This document shows, piece after piece, positions 8,788 to 17,631 of a stretch of 64,000 bases of DNA. This DNA is from Streptomyces sp. TRM49041 (lineage in GTDB: Bacteria; Actinomycetota; Actinomycetes; Streptomycetales; Streptomycetaceae): NCBI RefSeq assembly GCF_008271805.1, contig NZ_VSRY01000152.1, positions 186,001 to 250,000 of the forward strand. Reading direction: 5' to 3'. The translations under genes and the position numbers were made by a program. Position 1 is the first letter of the stretch; each line of letters starts with the position of its first letter. The notes under the pieces were generated by a model that was not told the DNA's origin, did not search any database, and worked only from the letters and a program-made list of their open reading frames with translations.

Positions 8788-9759
8788 CTACGCGGGCGGC
8801 CGCGCGGCGGTGACGGTACGGTAGGCGATCTCCGCCAGCCGCCCCTGACCGTCCTGGCTCGGATGGAACACGTCCCAGGGGCTCAACTGCTCCACGCTGA
8901 ACCGGTGGTCGAAGACCGCGCCCCCGTCGTACCGGCACCGCTCGTCGCGGGCACAGACGTCCCGGAGCACCTCGTTGTAGGCGACCACCCGCTGCCGCAC
9001 CGCGGCCCGGCGCTGCTCGGCCACCGCGCCCAGATCGTCGGCGTCGGCCAGCATCGACGCACAGACGCCCAGCTTCCACACCTGCCGGCCCACCGGATGG
9101 TCCCGCCCCGCCGACCAGAGCCGCCGCAGATCCGGCACGCTCGCCACGTACACCTGCGTCGTGGGCGCCGACCGTCGCAGCCGCGCCATCGCCGACTTGA
9201 ACGACGTCCGGAAGTCGGTCACGGGCGTCATCAGGCCGACGGATGCGCGGCACGCGTCGTTCGCGCCCACCATGACGGTGACGAGGCCGGGCTTCAGCTC
9301 CGCCGCCTGCGCCATCTGCCCGGGCAGTTCCGCGACACGCGCGCCGGACCTGGCCAGGTTCCAGGAGCGTGACGCCAGCGCGGGCGCGCCGAGCAGGCGC
9401 AGCGCCAGGCTGTTCACCCGGGTGTCCGAACCGGTGGCCCAGGACAGCTCCGGACAGTCCGTCAGCACGCCGCAGGCGTCGAAGCCCCGGGTGATGGAGT
9501 CGCCGACCGCGGCGATCGACGCCGGACGGGTGTTCCACGCGGGGGTGGGGGAGGGGCTCGGCGAGGGGCTGGGCGGCGCCGCCGCGGGCCGTCGCCCGGC
9601 CTCGGCGGTGTTACCGCTTTCGGTGGACGCGACACACCCGGACAGTGCGGCACCGCAGATCAGGGCCATGACCGCCGCCACCGCGCCACCCCGCCGCGTC
9701 CGCGTCCGGCGCGTGCGGTCGGCATCCTGGCGAGTGAAAGCTTCGTGTCGACGGGCCAC
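8788..9759 (-). CDS. Lipoprotein SGNH/GDSL hydrolase
   Basis: A 323-residue predicted lipoprotein. An Arg-rich N-region and hydrophobic stretch lead to the lipobox ALSGC (C42), followed by a Pro/Ser spacer (PSPSPSPSPTP). The SGNH hydrolase blocks are AAVGDSITRG (nucleophile S88), the Gly block near LARSGAR, the Asn block MVGANDAC, and SPWDVFHPSQDG carrying the catalytic Asp and His near the C-terminus. It probably acts as an esterase or lipase on the outer face of the membrane. Start ATG/GTG 9759 gives the complete signal region. It is convergent with the beta-glucosidase, with only a pseudogene between. Confidence 0.85.
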   Translation of the reverse strand: MARRHEAFTRQDADRTRRTRTRRGGAVAAVMALICGAALSGCVASTESGNTAEAGRRPAAAPPSPSPSPSPTPAWNTRPASIAAVGDSITRGFDACGVLTDCPELSWATGSDTRVNSLALRLLGAPALASRSWNLARSGARVAELPGQMAQAAELKPGLVTVMVGANDACRASVGLMTPVTDFRTSFKSAMARLRRSAPTTQVYVASVPDLRRLWSAGRDHPVGRQVWKLGVCASMLADADDLGAVAEQRRAAVRQRVVAYNEVLRDVCARDERCRYDGGAVFDHRFSVEQLSPWDVFHPSQDGQGRLAEIAYRTVTAARPPA

Positions 9760-9952
9760 GGGACCGACCGTACGTCATCCCAAGCGCCCCGGCGCACGGT
9801 AGCTTTTCCCCGTCGAACCAGAGGCGCCTGGCCGACCGGCTCCGGTAAATTACATCAAGTCACAAGCTGTCCCTTTTGCGGAGTTTCGCTCCCGATGCTG
9901 TTTACTGAGGCCGCTGGGAAAAGGCGAACCTCGTCCCACCCTGGAGGTCCCG

Positions 9953-10447
9953 GTGACGACACGTGGAGTCCTGTACGTCCACTCCGCGCCGCGCGCGCTG
10001 TGCCCGCACGTCGAATGGGCGGTCGCGGGGGTGCTCGGCGCGAGGGTCCAGCTCGACTGGATCCGGCAGCCGGCCTCACCGGGCACCTGGAGAGCCGAGT
10101 TCTCCTGGCAGGGCGAACCGGGCACCGCCTCCAAGCTGGCCTCCGCGCTGCGCGGCTGGCAGATGCTCCGCTTCGAGGTGACCGCCGAGCCCTGCTCCAC
10201 CGCCGAGGGGGAGCGCTACAGCGCCACGCCCGACCTGGGCATCTTCCACGCGGTCATCGGCATCCACGGCGACATCATGATCCCCGAGGACCGGCTGCGC
10301 GCCGCCCTGGCCCGCTCGGCGCAGGGCGAGACCCGGCTGGAGGCCGAGATCGCCAAACTGCTGGGCAAGCCGTGGGACGACGAGCTGGAGCCCTTCCGCT
10401 ACGCGGGCGAGGGGGCCCCGGTCCGCTGGCTGCACCAGGTGGTCTGA
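9953..10447 (+). CDS. DUF3145 protein
   Basis: A 164-residue cytoplasmic protein, MTTRGVLYVHSAPRALCPHVEWAV, matching the actinobacterial family DUF3145 of unknown function, which sits beside the fatty-acid synthesis operon in Streptomyces. It has no membrane segment or known catalytic motif. GTG 9953 has CTGGAGG 9 bases upstream. It converges on fabF with a shared hairpin between them. Conserved synteny hints at a link to lipid metabolism, but nothing in the sequence proves it. Confidence 0.88.
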   Translation: MTTRGVLYVHSAPRALCPHVEWAVAGVLGARVQLDWIRQPASPGTWRAEFSWQGEPGTASKLASALRGWQMLRFEVTAEPCSTAEGERYSATPDLGIFHAVIGIHGDIMIPEDRLRAALARSAQGETRLEAEIAKLLGKPWDDELEPFRYAGEGAPVRWLHQVV

Positions 10448-10517
10448 TCGCTCGGCGCGCCGTGTGCGTACACCCGCGTACGGAACCACTGCGCGTGCCC
10501 GCCCTCCGGGAGAGGCG

Positions 10518-10549
10518 AGAGGCCCCCGCCCGGACGGGTGGGGGCCTCT
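10518..10549. terminator. Bidirectional terminator between DUF3145 and fabF
   Basis: AGAGGCCCCC pairs perfectly with its complement at 10540-10549, and the stem extends inward by a GCCC/GGGT step. It lies between two convergent genes and can serve both strands. A short T run follows on the + strand. Confidence 0.75.
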
Positions 10550-10570
10550 TCACGCGGTACGAGCGGTGCG

Positions 10571-11833
10571 TCAGACCGTCCGGAACGCCAGGACGACGTT
10601 GTGGCCGCCGAAGCCGAACGAGTTGTTGATCGCCGCGATGGTGCCCTCGGGCAGCTGACGGGGCTCGCCGCGCACGATGTCCGCGTCGACCTCCTCGTCC
10701 AGGTCGTCGACGTTGATGGTCGGCGGGGCCACGCGGCGGTACAGCGCCAGGACCGTCGCGACGGTCTCGATGCCGCCCGCGCCGCCCAGCAGGTGGCCCG
10801 TCATGGACTTGGTGGCCGAGATCGCGACATGGTCGAGGTCCTCGCCGAGGATCTTGCGCAGCGCCTTCACCTCGGCGACATCACCCTGCGGCGTCGACGT
10901 GGCGTGCGCGTTCAGGTGCACGACCTCCGACGGTTTGAGGTCCGTGTCGTCCAGCAGGTTCTGCAGGGCGGCGGCGATACCGCGGCCGGTCGGCTCGGGC
11001 TGCGCGATGTGGTGGCTGTCGGCGGACAGGCCCTGGCCCAGCGCCTCGCAGTACACGCGGGCGCCGCGCGCGGCGGCGTGCTCGGCCGACTCCAGGATGA
11101 CCACACCCGCGCCCTCGCCCAGGACGAAGCCGTCACGGGCCTTGTCGTACGGGCGGGAGGCCTTCTCGGGCTCGTCGTTGCTCTTGGACATCGCCATCAT
11201 GTTGGCGAAGGCCGCGATGGGCAGTGGGTGGATGGCCGCCTCGGTGCCACCCGCCACGACCACGTCGGCGCGGCCGGTGCGGATCATCTCGATGGCGTAG
11301 CCGATGGCCTCGGCACCCGACGCGCACGCCGACACCGGGGTGTGGACGCCCGCCCGGGCGTTCACCTCCAGGCCGACGTTGGCGGAGGGGCTGTTCGGCA
11401 TGAGCATGGGCACGGTGTGCGGGGAGACACGGCGGACGCCCTTCTCCTTCAGCACGTCGTACTGGTCGAGGAGCGTGGTCACGCCGCCGATGCCGGAGGC
11501 GATGACGGAACCGAGCCGCTCCGGCGCGATGTTCTCGTCCTCGCCGGCGGGCGCGGTGTAACCGGCGTCCGCCCAGGCCTCACGGGCGGCGATGACGGCG
11601 AACTGCGCCGAGCGGTCGAGCTTGCGGGCCAGCGGCCGAGGCAGGACCTCGAGCGGTTCGACGGCCACCTGGGCCGCGATCTGCACAGGCAGGTCGGCGA
11701 AGCGCTCGCCCTCGAGGGGCCTGACGCCGGAGCGCCCGGCCATCAGCCCCTCCCAGGTCGAGGCGGAGTCGCCACCCAGCGGTGTGGTTGCGCCGATACC
11801 GGTGACGACCACGGTGCGATTGGTCGAGCTCAC
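10571..11833 (-). CDS. fabF: Beta-ketoacyl-ACP synthase II
   Basis: A 420-residue condensing enzyme that extends acyl-ACP with malonyl-ACP in type II fatty-acid synthesis. The active-site Cys is C170 (TPVSACASGAEA). The two catalytic His lie in NAHATSTPQGD and in GHLLGGAGGIE, and the C-terminal NNSFGFGGHN is diagnostic. GTG 11833 preceded by GGAGAAAG gives the family length; a longer in-frame extension is noise. It is the last gene of the fabD-fabH-acpP-fabF operon, in the classic Streptomyces order. Confidence 0.97.
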   Translation of the reverse strand: MSSTNRTVVVTGIGATTPLGGDSASTWEGLMAGRSGVRPLEGERFADLPVQIAAQVAVEPLEVLPRPLARKLDRSAQFAVIAAREAWADAGYTAPAGEDENIAPERLGSVIASGIGGVTTLLDQYDVLKEKGVRRVSPHTVPMLMPNSPSANVGLEVNARAGVHTPVSACASGAEAIGYAIEMIRTGRADVVVAGGTEAAIHPLPIAAFANMMAMSKSNDEPEKASRPYDKARDGFVLGEGAGVVILESAEHAAARGARVYCEALGQGLSADSHHIAQPEPTGRGIAAALQNLLDDTDLKPSEVVHLNAHATSTPQGDVAEVKALRKILGEDLDHVAISATKSMTGHLLGGAGGIETVATVLALYRRVAPPTINVDDLDEEVDADIVRGEPRQLPEGTIAAINNSFGFGGHNVVLAFRTV

Positions 11834-11899
11834 AGGAATTCTTTCTCCACGTGTAAGAGGTAAGCGTGAATATGGCGCCACCGCCGGGTGGCGAACCGA

Positions 11900-12148
11900 T
11901 CAGGCCTGGTGCTTGAGGATGTAGTCGGCAGCGTCGCGGACCGTCTTGAGGCCCTTGACGTCGTCGTCCGGGATCTTCACGTCGAAGCGCTCCTCGGCGG
12001 CGACGACGACCTCGACCATGGACAGCGAGTCGACGTCCAGGTCGTCGGTGAAGGACTTGTCCAGCTGGACGTCCTCGGTGGGGATGCCGGCGATCTCGTT
12101 GACGATGTCGGCGAGACCTTCGACGATCTCTTCCAGGGTGGCGGCCAT
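11900..12148 (-). CDS. acpP: Acyl carrier protein
   Basis: An 82-residue acidic four-helix carrier. The phosphopantetheine attachment Ser is S41 in DDLDVDSLSMVEV. It carries the growing acyl chain between FabD, FabH and FabF. It lies inside the fab operon, 66 bases upstream of fabF, with a clear ribosome site (GAAGGAGCG) before ATG 12148. Confidence 0.97.
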   Translation of the reverse strand: MAATLEEIVEGLADIVNEIAGIPTEDVQLDKSFTDDLDVDSLSMVEVVVAAEERFDVKIPDDDVKGLKTVRDAADYILKHQA

Positions 12149-12231
12149 ATCGGCGCTCCTTCGGTGTGTAGCTCTGGGTTTCTCAGAGGATGTGACGGCT
12201 TGCCGTCCGGTCCGGAAGATCGGAACGGTGC

Positions 12232-13233
12232 CTAGGGGAGGGTAACGACCGTCGCGGCGTAGACGAGCCCCGCCCCGAAGCCGATGACGAGCGCGGTGTC
12301 ACCGCTCTTCGCCTGACCGGTCGCCAGGAGCCGCTCCATCGCGAGCGGGATCGAGGCGGCCGAGGTGTTGCCGGTGGTCTCCACGTCACGGGCGACCGTG
12401 ACGTGCTCCGGCAGCTTCAGCGTCTTCACCATCGAGTCGATGATCCGCATATTGGCCTGGTGCGGGATGAAGACGTCCAGGTCGGCCACGGTGATGCCGG
12501 CCGCGTCGAGCGCCTGCTGGGCGACCTTGGCCATCTCGAAGACGGCCCAGCGGAACACCGCCTGGCCCTCCTGGGTGATGGCCGGGAACTTCTCTACCGA
12601 GCCGTCGCGGTAGTCCGTCCACGGCACCGTCTGCTTGATCGTCTCGGACTTGTCGCCCTCGGATCCCCAGACGGTCGGGCCGATCGCCGGCTCCTGGGCC
12701 GGGCCGACGACCACCGCGCCCGCGCCGTCGCCGAACAGGAAGGCCGTGGCGCGGTCCTCCAGGTCGGTCAGGTCGCTGAGCCGCTCGACGCCGATGACGA
12801 GTACGTGCTCCGCCGAGCCCTCGACGATCATGCCCTTGGCGAGCGTCAGGCCGTAGCCGAAGCCGGCACAGCCCGCCGAGATGTCGAAAGCGGCCGGCTT
12901 GTTCGCGCCGATCTGGTCCGCGATCTCGGTGGCGACCGCCGGGGTCTGCTTGAAGTGCGAGACGGTGGAGACGATGACGCCACCGATCTGCTCGGGCGTG
13001 ATCCCGGCGTCCGCGATGGCCTTGCCCGCGGCCTCGACCGACATCGCGGTCACGGTCTCCTCGGGCGACGCCCAGTGGCGGGTCGCGATGCCGGAGCGGG
13101 AGCGGATCCACTCGTCGGACGAGTCGATCGTCTCGAGGATCACCTCGTTCGGCACGACACGGGTCGGGCGGTAGCCGCCGACACCCATGATGCGCGCGTA
13201 CGGGGCGCCCTTGCTGGGCTTGATCTTCGCCAT
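12232..13233 (-). CDS. fabH: Beta-ketoacyl-ACP synthase III
   Basis: A 333-residue enzyme that starts fatty-acid chains by condensing a short acyl-CoA with malonyl-ACP; in Streptomyces it accepts branched starters. C122 (DISAGCAGFGYG), His in FIPHQANMRI and Asn in TGNTSAAS form the catalytic triad. ATG 13233 (MAKIKPSKGAPYARI) has GGAGCC upstream; longer in-frame forms overlap fabD. It lies 23 bases downstream of fabD in the same operon. Confidence 0.97.
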   Translation of the reverse strand: MAKIKPSKGAPYARIMGVGGYRPTRVVPNEVILETIDSSDEWIRSRSGIATRHWASPEETVTAMSVEAAGKAIADAGITPEQIGGVIVSTVSHFKQTPAVATEIADQIGANKPAAFDISAGCAGFGYGLTLAKGMIVEGSAEHVLVIGVERLSDLTDLEDRATAFLFGDGAGAVVVGPAQEPAIGPTVWGSEGDKSETIKQTVPWTDYRDGSVEKFPAITQEGQAVFRWAVFEMAKVAQQALDAAGITVADLDVFIPHQANMRIIDSMVKTLKLPEHVTVARDVETTGNTSAASIPLAMERLLATGQAKSGDTALVIGFGAGLVYAATVVTLP

Positions 13234-13256
13234 GCTCTGCGGCTCCTTGCTCCGGT

Positions 13257-14186
13257 TCAGGAGGCGGCGCCGGCGTGCTCGGCGATGAGCGCGCGTGCCG
13301 CGTCGAGGTCGTCGGGGGTCTTGAGCGCGAGCGTCTTGACCCCGGGCAGGGCCCGCTTGGCGATACCGGTGAGGGTGCCGCCCGGGCACACCTCGACCAG
13401 CGCGGTCGCGCCGAGCCGCTGGAACGTTTCCATGCAGAGGTCCCAGCGGACCGGGTTCGCGACCTGGCCCACGAGGCGGGTGACGACATCGGCACCCGTG
13501 GCGACGGTCTGCCCGTCCTTGTTGGAGACATAGGCGACCTTCGGGTCCGCCGGGTCCAGGCCCTGTGCGGTCTCCTCCAGCTTCGCCACGGCGGGCGCCA
13601 TGTGGTGCGTGTGGAACGCGCCGGCGACCTGGAGCGTGATCACGCGGCGGACACCCTCGGGCTTGTCCGACTCCAGCGCGGCGATCTGCTCCATGGTGCC
13701 GGCGGCGACGATCTGGCCGGCGCCGTTCACGTTCGCCGGGGTCAGGCCGAGCTTCTCCAGGTGCGGGACGGTGACCTCGGGGTCGCCGCCGAGCAGCGCC
13801 GCCATGCCGGTCCGGGTGACGGCGGCGGCCTCGGCCATCGCCAGACCCCGGGTCCGTACGAGACGGAGCGCGGCCGTGTCGTCGAGGACGCCCGCGAACA
13901 CGGCGGCGGTGATCTCACCGACGCTGTGGCCGGCGACGGCGTCCGGCGTGATGTCACCGAGCGCGGCCGCGGACAGCAGTCCGGCCGCCACCAGCAGCGG
14001 CTGGGCGACCGACGTGTCGCGGATCTCCTCCGCGTCTGCCTTCGTGCCGTAGTGGACGAGGTCCAGCCCGATGGCCTCCGACCACGCGCCGACACGGTCG
14101 GCGGCGCCCGGGAGATCGAGCCAGGGAGTCAGGAAGCCTGGCGTCTGAGCGCCTTGGCCGGGAGCGACGAGTACGAGCACCCTCAC
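13257..14186 (-). CDS. fabD: Malonyl-CoA:ACP transacylase
   Basis: A 309-residue acyltransferase that loads malonyl groups onto ACP. It starts MRVLVLVAPGQGAQ, carries the nucleophile S88 in AGHSVGE, and has the His region AGAFHTHHM. GTG 14186 follows an AAGAGAGAG purine stretch; the second GTG at 14180 is an alternative. It is the first gene of the operon, directly downstream of fasR and on the same strand. In polyketide producers this enzyme can also serve PKS carrier proteins (known for the family). Confidence 0.96.
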   Translation of the reverse strand: MRVLVLVAPGQGAQTPGFLTPWLDLPGAADRVGAWSEAIGLDLVHYGTKADAEEIRDTSVAQPLLVAAGLLSAAALGDITPDAVAGHSVGEITAAVFAGVLDDTAALRLVRTRGLAMAEAAAVTRTGMAALLGGDPEVTVPHLEKLGLTPANVNGAGQIVAAGTMEQIAALESDKPEGVRRVITLQVAGAFHTHHMAPAVAKLEETAQGLDPADPKVAYVSNKDGQTVATGADVVTRLVGQVANPVRWDLCMETFQRLGATALVEVCPGGTLTGIAKRALPGVKTLALKTPDDLDAARALIAEHAGAAS

Positions 14187-14248
14187 ACTCTCTCTTGTGG
14201 ACGGTCCTGGACGCCCGTGGGGACTAGGACGAAGAACCGTCGGGTGAA

Positions 14249-14265
14249 TTGTTGATCCCCCACAA
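14249..14265. promoter_or_regulatory. Possible FasR-type operator upstream of fabD
   Basis: TTGT-N9-ACAA is an imperfectly spaced dyad in the 83-base gap between the fasR stop and fabD start. FasR is known in S. coelicolor to bind the fabD promoter region; the exact site is not recalled, so this assignment is a guess from position and symmetry. Confidence 0.25.
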
Positions 14266-14269
14266 AACC

Positions 14270-15454
14270 CTAGGACTGTGTCTCGCTGTCGGCCAGACGC
14301 CCCAGGATCAGTGCGATCCGCAGCGTAAAGGCCGACCGTACATCGGACGGTGACCATCCGGTGACGTCCGTCACACGTCGGAGCCGGTAGCGCACGGTGT
14401 TGGGATGGACGAACAACATCCTGGCGGCCCCTTCGAGGCTGCTCGCCTGCTCCAGGTACACGCTCAGCGTCTCCAGGAGCGCCGAGCCCGCCTCCTCCAG
14501 CGGTCTGTAGATCTCCTCCACCAACTGCTCACGCGCGGAGGGGTCCGACGCGATCGCGCGCTCCGGCAGGAGATCGTCGGCGAGGACCGGCCGCGGTGCG
14601 TCCTGCCAGGCAGAACAGGCCTTCAGCCCGGCCGCCGCCGCCTGCGCGGACCGCGTCGCCGCCAGCAGATCCGGCACCACGGGGCCGGCCACGACAGGTC
14701 CGGCCGCGTACGGGCCGATCAGCGCCTTGGCGACGGCCAGGGGATTGTCGCTGCCGCCCGCGATCACCACGAGGCGGTCGCCGAGCACACCGGTGAGGAC
14801 CTGGAGCTTGGCGTGGCGGGCCGCGCGGCGGATCGCCTCGACGGTCAGCTCGCTGTCGCCGTCCGGCGCGGTGCCGAGGATCACACAGACGTGCTCCGGC
14901 GAGTTCCAGCCCAGCGCGGCGGCCCGGCTGACCGCGCCCTCGTCGGCCTCGCCCGAAAGCACCGCGTTCACGACGAGGGACTCCAGCCGGGCGTCCCAGG
15001 CGCCACGGGCCTCGGCGGCCTGCGCGTACACCTGCGCCGTCGCGAAGGCGATCTCCCTGGCGTAGACGAGCAGGGCCTCGCGGAGTACGGACTCGTCGCC
15101 GGGGGCGGCGACCTCCTCGATGGCCGACTCCATGACCTCGATGGTGGTGCGGACCATCTCCACGGTCTGCCGCAGGGTGATCGCCCGGGTCAGCTCGCGG
15201 GGGGCGGTACCGAAGACGTCCGTGGAGATCGCCTGAGGGGTCTCCGGGTGCCGGAACCACTCGGTGAACGCGGCGATACCGGCCTGGGCGACCAGACCGA
15301 TCCAGGACCGGTTCTCCGGAGGCATCGCTCGGTACCACGGCAGCGTCTCGTCCATGCGGGCGATGGCGTTCGCGGCGAGCCGGCCGGAGGACTGTTCGAG
15401 GCGCTTCAGGGTCGCTGCGTGCGGGTGGGCGTTGTTCGCTGCGGGTTCAGGCAC
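14270..15454 (-). CDS. fasR: Fatty-acid synthesis transcriptional activator (PucR/CdaR type)
   Basis: A 394-residue regulator. The C-terminal PucR-type helix-turn-helix reads EGAARMLFVHPNTVRYRLRRV, split by its turn. A GGDEF-like central region precedes it, and a helical N-terminal domain starts MPEPAANNAHPHAATLKRL. The gene lies immediately upstream of fabD, and its product matches S. coelicolor FasR, the activator of the fab operon, in type and context. ATG at 15454 gives the usual length. The 83-base gap before fabD should hold the target promoter. Confidence 0.9.
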   Translation of the reverse strand: MPEPAANNAHPHAATLKRLEQSSGRLAANAIARMDETLPWYRAMPPENRSWIGLVAQAGIAAFTEWFRHPETPQAISTDVFGTAPRELTRAITLRQTVEMVRTTIEVMESAIEEVAAPGDESVLREALLVYAREIAFATAQVYAQAAEARGAWDARLESLVVNAVLSGEADEGAVSRAAALGWNSPEHVCVILGTAPDGDSELTVEAIRRAARHAKLQVLTGVLGDRLVVIAGGSDNPLAVAKALIGPYAAGPVVAGPVVPDLLAATRSAQAAAAGLKACSAWQDAPRPVLADDLLPERAIASDPSAREQLVEEIYRPLEEAGSALLETLSVYLEQASSLEGAARMLFVHPNTVRYRLRRVTDVTGWSPSDVRSAFTLRIALILGRLADSETQS

Positions 15455-15515
15455 GGGGACAAGACTGCCTTATCGGGACGGCGCTCCGCCCAGCCGGTCT
15501 ACCGTTGGGCCCGTG

Positions 15516-16199
15516 ATGTCACTGCACAGAGCCGGGGACCGGTACCCCGGCGGCGACCCGGACGCCGGGATCGAGACCCGGCACGCCTTCTCGTTCGGCC
15601 CGCACTACGACCCCGACAACCTCCGCTTCGGGGCGCTCATCGCCTGCAACGAGGAGCGGCTCGCTCCGGGTGCCGGCTTCGACGAGCACCCGCACAGCCA
15701 CACCGAGATCGTCACATGGGTCGTCGAGGGCGAGCTGACGCACCGCGACTCGGCCGGGCACGCGACGCTGGTGCGGCCCGGCGATGTGCAGCACCTCAGC
15801 TCGGCGGGCGGCGTGCGGCACGTGGAGCGCAACGACGGGACGGCGCCGCTGACCTTCGTACAGATGTGGCTGTCCCCGCTGGAGCCGGGCGGCGAGCCGT
15901 CGTACGAGACCGTCCGCGGCCTCGCCGACGCCACCCCGTACGCCCTGCCCGCCGCAGGGGCGCTGCTGCATGTGCGCCGCCCGGCCGCGGGTGAGCGCAC
16001 CGCCGTCCCGGACGGGGACTCCGTGTACGTCCACGTGGTGCGCGGCGGCGTGCGCCTCGCCGACGACGGCGCGGTGGCGGAGCTGGGGCCGGGCGACGCG
16101 GCCCGGATCACCGACGCGCGGGGCGTGGACCTGACCGCTGTCACGGCGGCCGAGGTGCTGATCTGGGAGATGACCCGGGCGGTGCCCGCCGGGAGCTAG
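15516..16199 (+). CDS. Pirin-family bicupin protein
   Basis: A 227-residue protein starting MSLHRAGDRYPGGDPDAGIETRH. The pirin N-cupin metal-binding pattern FDEHPHSHTEIVTWVVEGELTHRDS is visible (two His, a third His in the same strand region, and Glu), followed by GDVQHLSSAGGVRHVE. The second cupin is degenerate. Some pirins act as quercetinases; others modulate enzymes such as pyruvate dehydrogenase in Serratia. ATG 15516 is preferred; the GTG one codon earlier is also possible. It is divergent from fasR. Confidence 0.85.
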   Translation: MSLHRAGDRYPGGDPDAGIETRHAFSFGPHYDPDNLRFGALIACNEERLAPGAGFDEHPHSHTEIVTWVVEGELTHRDSAGHATLVRPGDVQHLSSAGGVRHVERNDGTAPLTFVQMWLSPLEPGGEPSYETVRGLADATPYALPAAGALLHVRRPAAGERTAVPDGDSVYVHVVRGGVRLADDGAVAELGPGDAARITDARGVDLTAVTAAEVLIWEMTRAVPAGS

Positions 16200-16234
16200 G
16201 CGTGCTCGCTAGGCGCGGTCGCTGGTCGCGCTCG

Positions 16235-17068
16235 CTAGGCAGGGCTGCCCGGACGCCGGCGGAGTTCGGCGAGGACCGCGTCCGTGAACGGCGGCCACGC
16301 CTCGATCGCCCACTGGCCGAAGTCCCGGTCGGTGAGAGCGACGCACGCAGCCCGGGCGTCCGGGTCCACCCACAGGAACGTCCCCGACTGGCCGAAGTGC
16401 CCGAACGCGCGGGGTGACGACGAACCGCCCGTCCAGTGCGGCGCCTTGCTGTCCCGTATCTCGAAGCCGAGGCCCCAGCCGTTGGGCTTCTGGTGCCCGT
16501 AGCCGGGCAGGATGCCGGTCAGGCCCGGGTGGACGACCGTCATGGCCTCAAGGACCGTGCGCGCGTCCAGGAGCCGCGGTGCCTGCAGCTCCGCCGCGAA
16601 CCGTGCGAGATCGTCGACCGTCGACACCCCGTCCTTCGCGGGCGAGCCGTCCAGCGTCGTCGCCGTCATCCCGAGCGGGACGAGGACGGCCTGGCGCAGA
16701 TACTCCGCGAACGGGATGTCGGTCGCCTTCGCGACATGGTCCGCCAGCACCTCGAACCCGGCGTTGGAGTAGATCCGCCGCGTGCCCGGCGCCGCCGTCA
16801 CGCGGGGCTCGTCGAAGGCCAGCCCCGAGGTGTGCGCGAGCAGATGCCGCACGGTCGAGCCCTCAGGGCCCGCCGGCTCGTCCAGTTCGACCGCGCCCTC
16901 CTCGTAGGCGACGAGCACGGCGTACGCCGCCAGCGGCTTGGTCACCGAGGCGAGCGGGAACCGTCGCCCGGTGGGTCCGTGGGCCCCCGCGAGGGTGCCG
17001 TCCGCACGGACGACGGCGGCGGCCGCGGTCGGCACGGGCCAGTTCTCGATCATCGCCAGGCTCTGCAT
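16235..17068 (-). CDS. Class C beta-lactamase-family serine hydrolase
   Basis: A 277-residue penicillin-binding-fold hydrolase. S41-V-T-K44 is the SxxK nucleophile motif and YSNAG is the Y-x-N motif. HFGQSGTF is the third (HxG-type) motif. No signal peptide is seen, so it is probably cytoplasmic and more likely an esterase or peptidase than an antibiotic-resistance enzyme. ATG 17068 starts MQSLAMIENWPVP; an upstream in-frame start would run into the divergent merR promoter. Confidence 0.85.
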   Translation of the reverse strand: MQSLAMIENWPVPTAAAAVVRADGTLAGAHGPTGRRFPLASVTKPLAAYAVLVAYEEGAVELDEPAGPEGSTVRHLLAHTSGLAFDEPRVTAAPGTRRIYSNAGFEVLADHVAKATDIPFAEYLRQAVLVPLGMTATTLDGSPAKDGVSTVDDLARFAAELQAPRLLDARTVLEAMTVVHPGLTGILPGYGHQKPNGWGLGFEIRDSKAPHWTGGSSSPRAFGHFGQSGTFLWVDPDARAACVALTDRDFGQWAIEAWPPFTDAVLAELRRRPGSPA

Positions 17069-17098
17069 GCGGACGAGGGTACTTGCTCGCCCCGGCAC

Positions 17099-17129
17099 TT
17101 GCTTCGAGTGCACTCGAACGTCCTAGCGT
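17099..17129 (+). promoter_or_regulatory. MerR-type promoter with 19-bp spacer and palindromic operator
   Basis: TTGCTT (17099-17104) and TAGCGT (17124-17129) are separated by 19 bp, the overlong spacing typical of promoters activated by MerR proteins. Between them lies a perfect 16-bp palindrome, TTCGAGTGCACTCGAA (17103-17118). The ATG of the MerR gene follows 8 bases after the -10, so the transcript is leaderless or nearly so. Confidence 0.8.
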
Positions 17130-17136
17130 GGGGGCC

Positions 17137-17631
17137 ATGACGGTGATCGAGACCACCCCGGCGGACACCAAGGCCAGCACCGACACCACCGACACCACCG
17201 ACGGCACCGACATCTGTGCTGCCGCACCGCCTCGGCACCCCCGCCCCGACGGGCAGGACCGCTACACCATCAGCGAGGTCGCCGCCTGGACCGGCCTCAC
17301 CGCCCACACCCTCCGGTGGTACGAGCGCATCGGACTGATGCCGCACGTCGACCGCTCCGCCACCGGCCAGCGCCGGTTCACCAACCGGGACCTGGACTGG
17401 CTGACCCTGGTCGGCAAGCTACGCCTGACGGGCATGTCCGTCGCCGCGATGGTGCGTTACGCAGAGCTGGTGCGCGCCGGCGAGCACACCTTCGACGAAC
17501 GGCGCGCACTCCTCGAGGCCACCCGCCAGGACGTGCTGTCCCGCATCGCGGAACTCCAGGAGACGCTCGCCGTACTCGACTTCAAGATCTATATGTATGC
17601 GGGCGCCCACGGGGCGCAGGAAGGGGCATGA
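17137..17631 (+). CDS. MerR-family transcriptional regulator
   Basis: A 164-residue regulator with a Thr/Asp-rich N-terminal extension of about 40 residues (DTTDTTDGTD), then the MerR winged helix TISEVAAWTGLTAHTLRWYERIGL with RRFTNRDLDWL. A dimerising coiled coil follows, ending MYAGAHGAQEGA. It overlaps the aldo/keto reductase gene by ATGA, so the two are translationally coupled. The operator sits directly before its start. No Cys cluster for metal binding is seen, so the signal is probably an organic compound. Confidence 0.92.
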   Translation: MTVIETTPADTKASTDTTDTTDGTDICAAAPPRHPRPDGQDRYTISEVAAWTGLTAHTLRWYERIGLMPHVDRSATGQRRFTNRDLDWLTLVGKLRLTGMSVAAMVRYAELVRAGEHTFDERRALLEATRQDVLSRIAELQETLAVLDFKIYMYAGAHGAQEGA

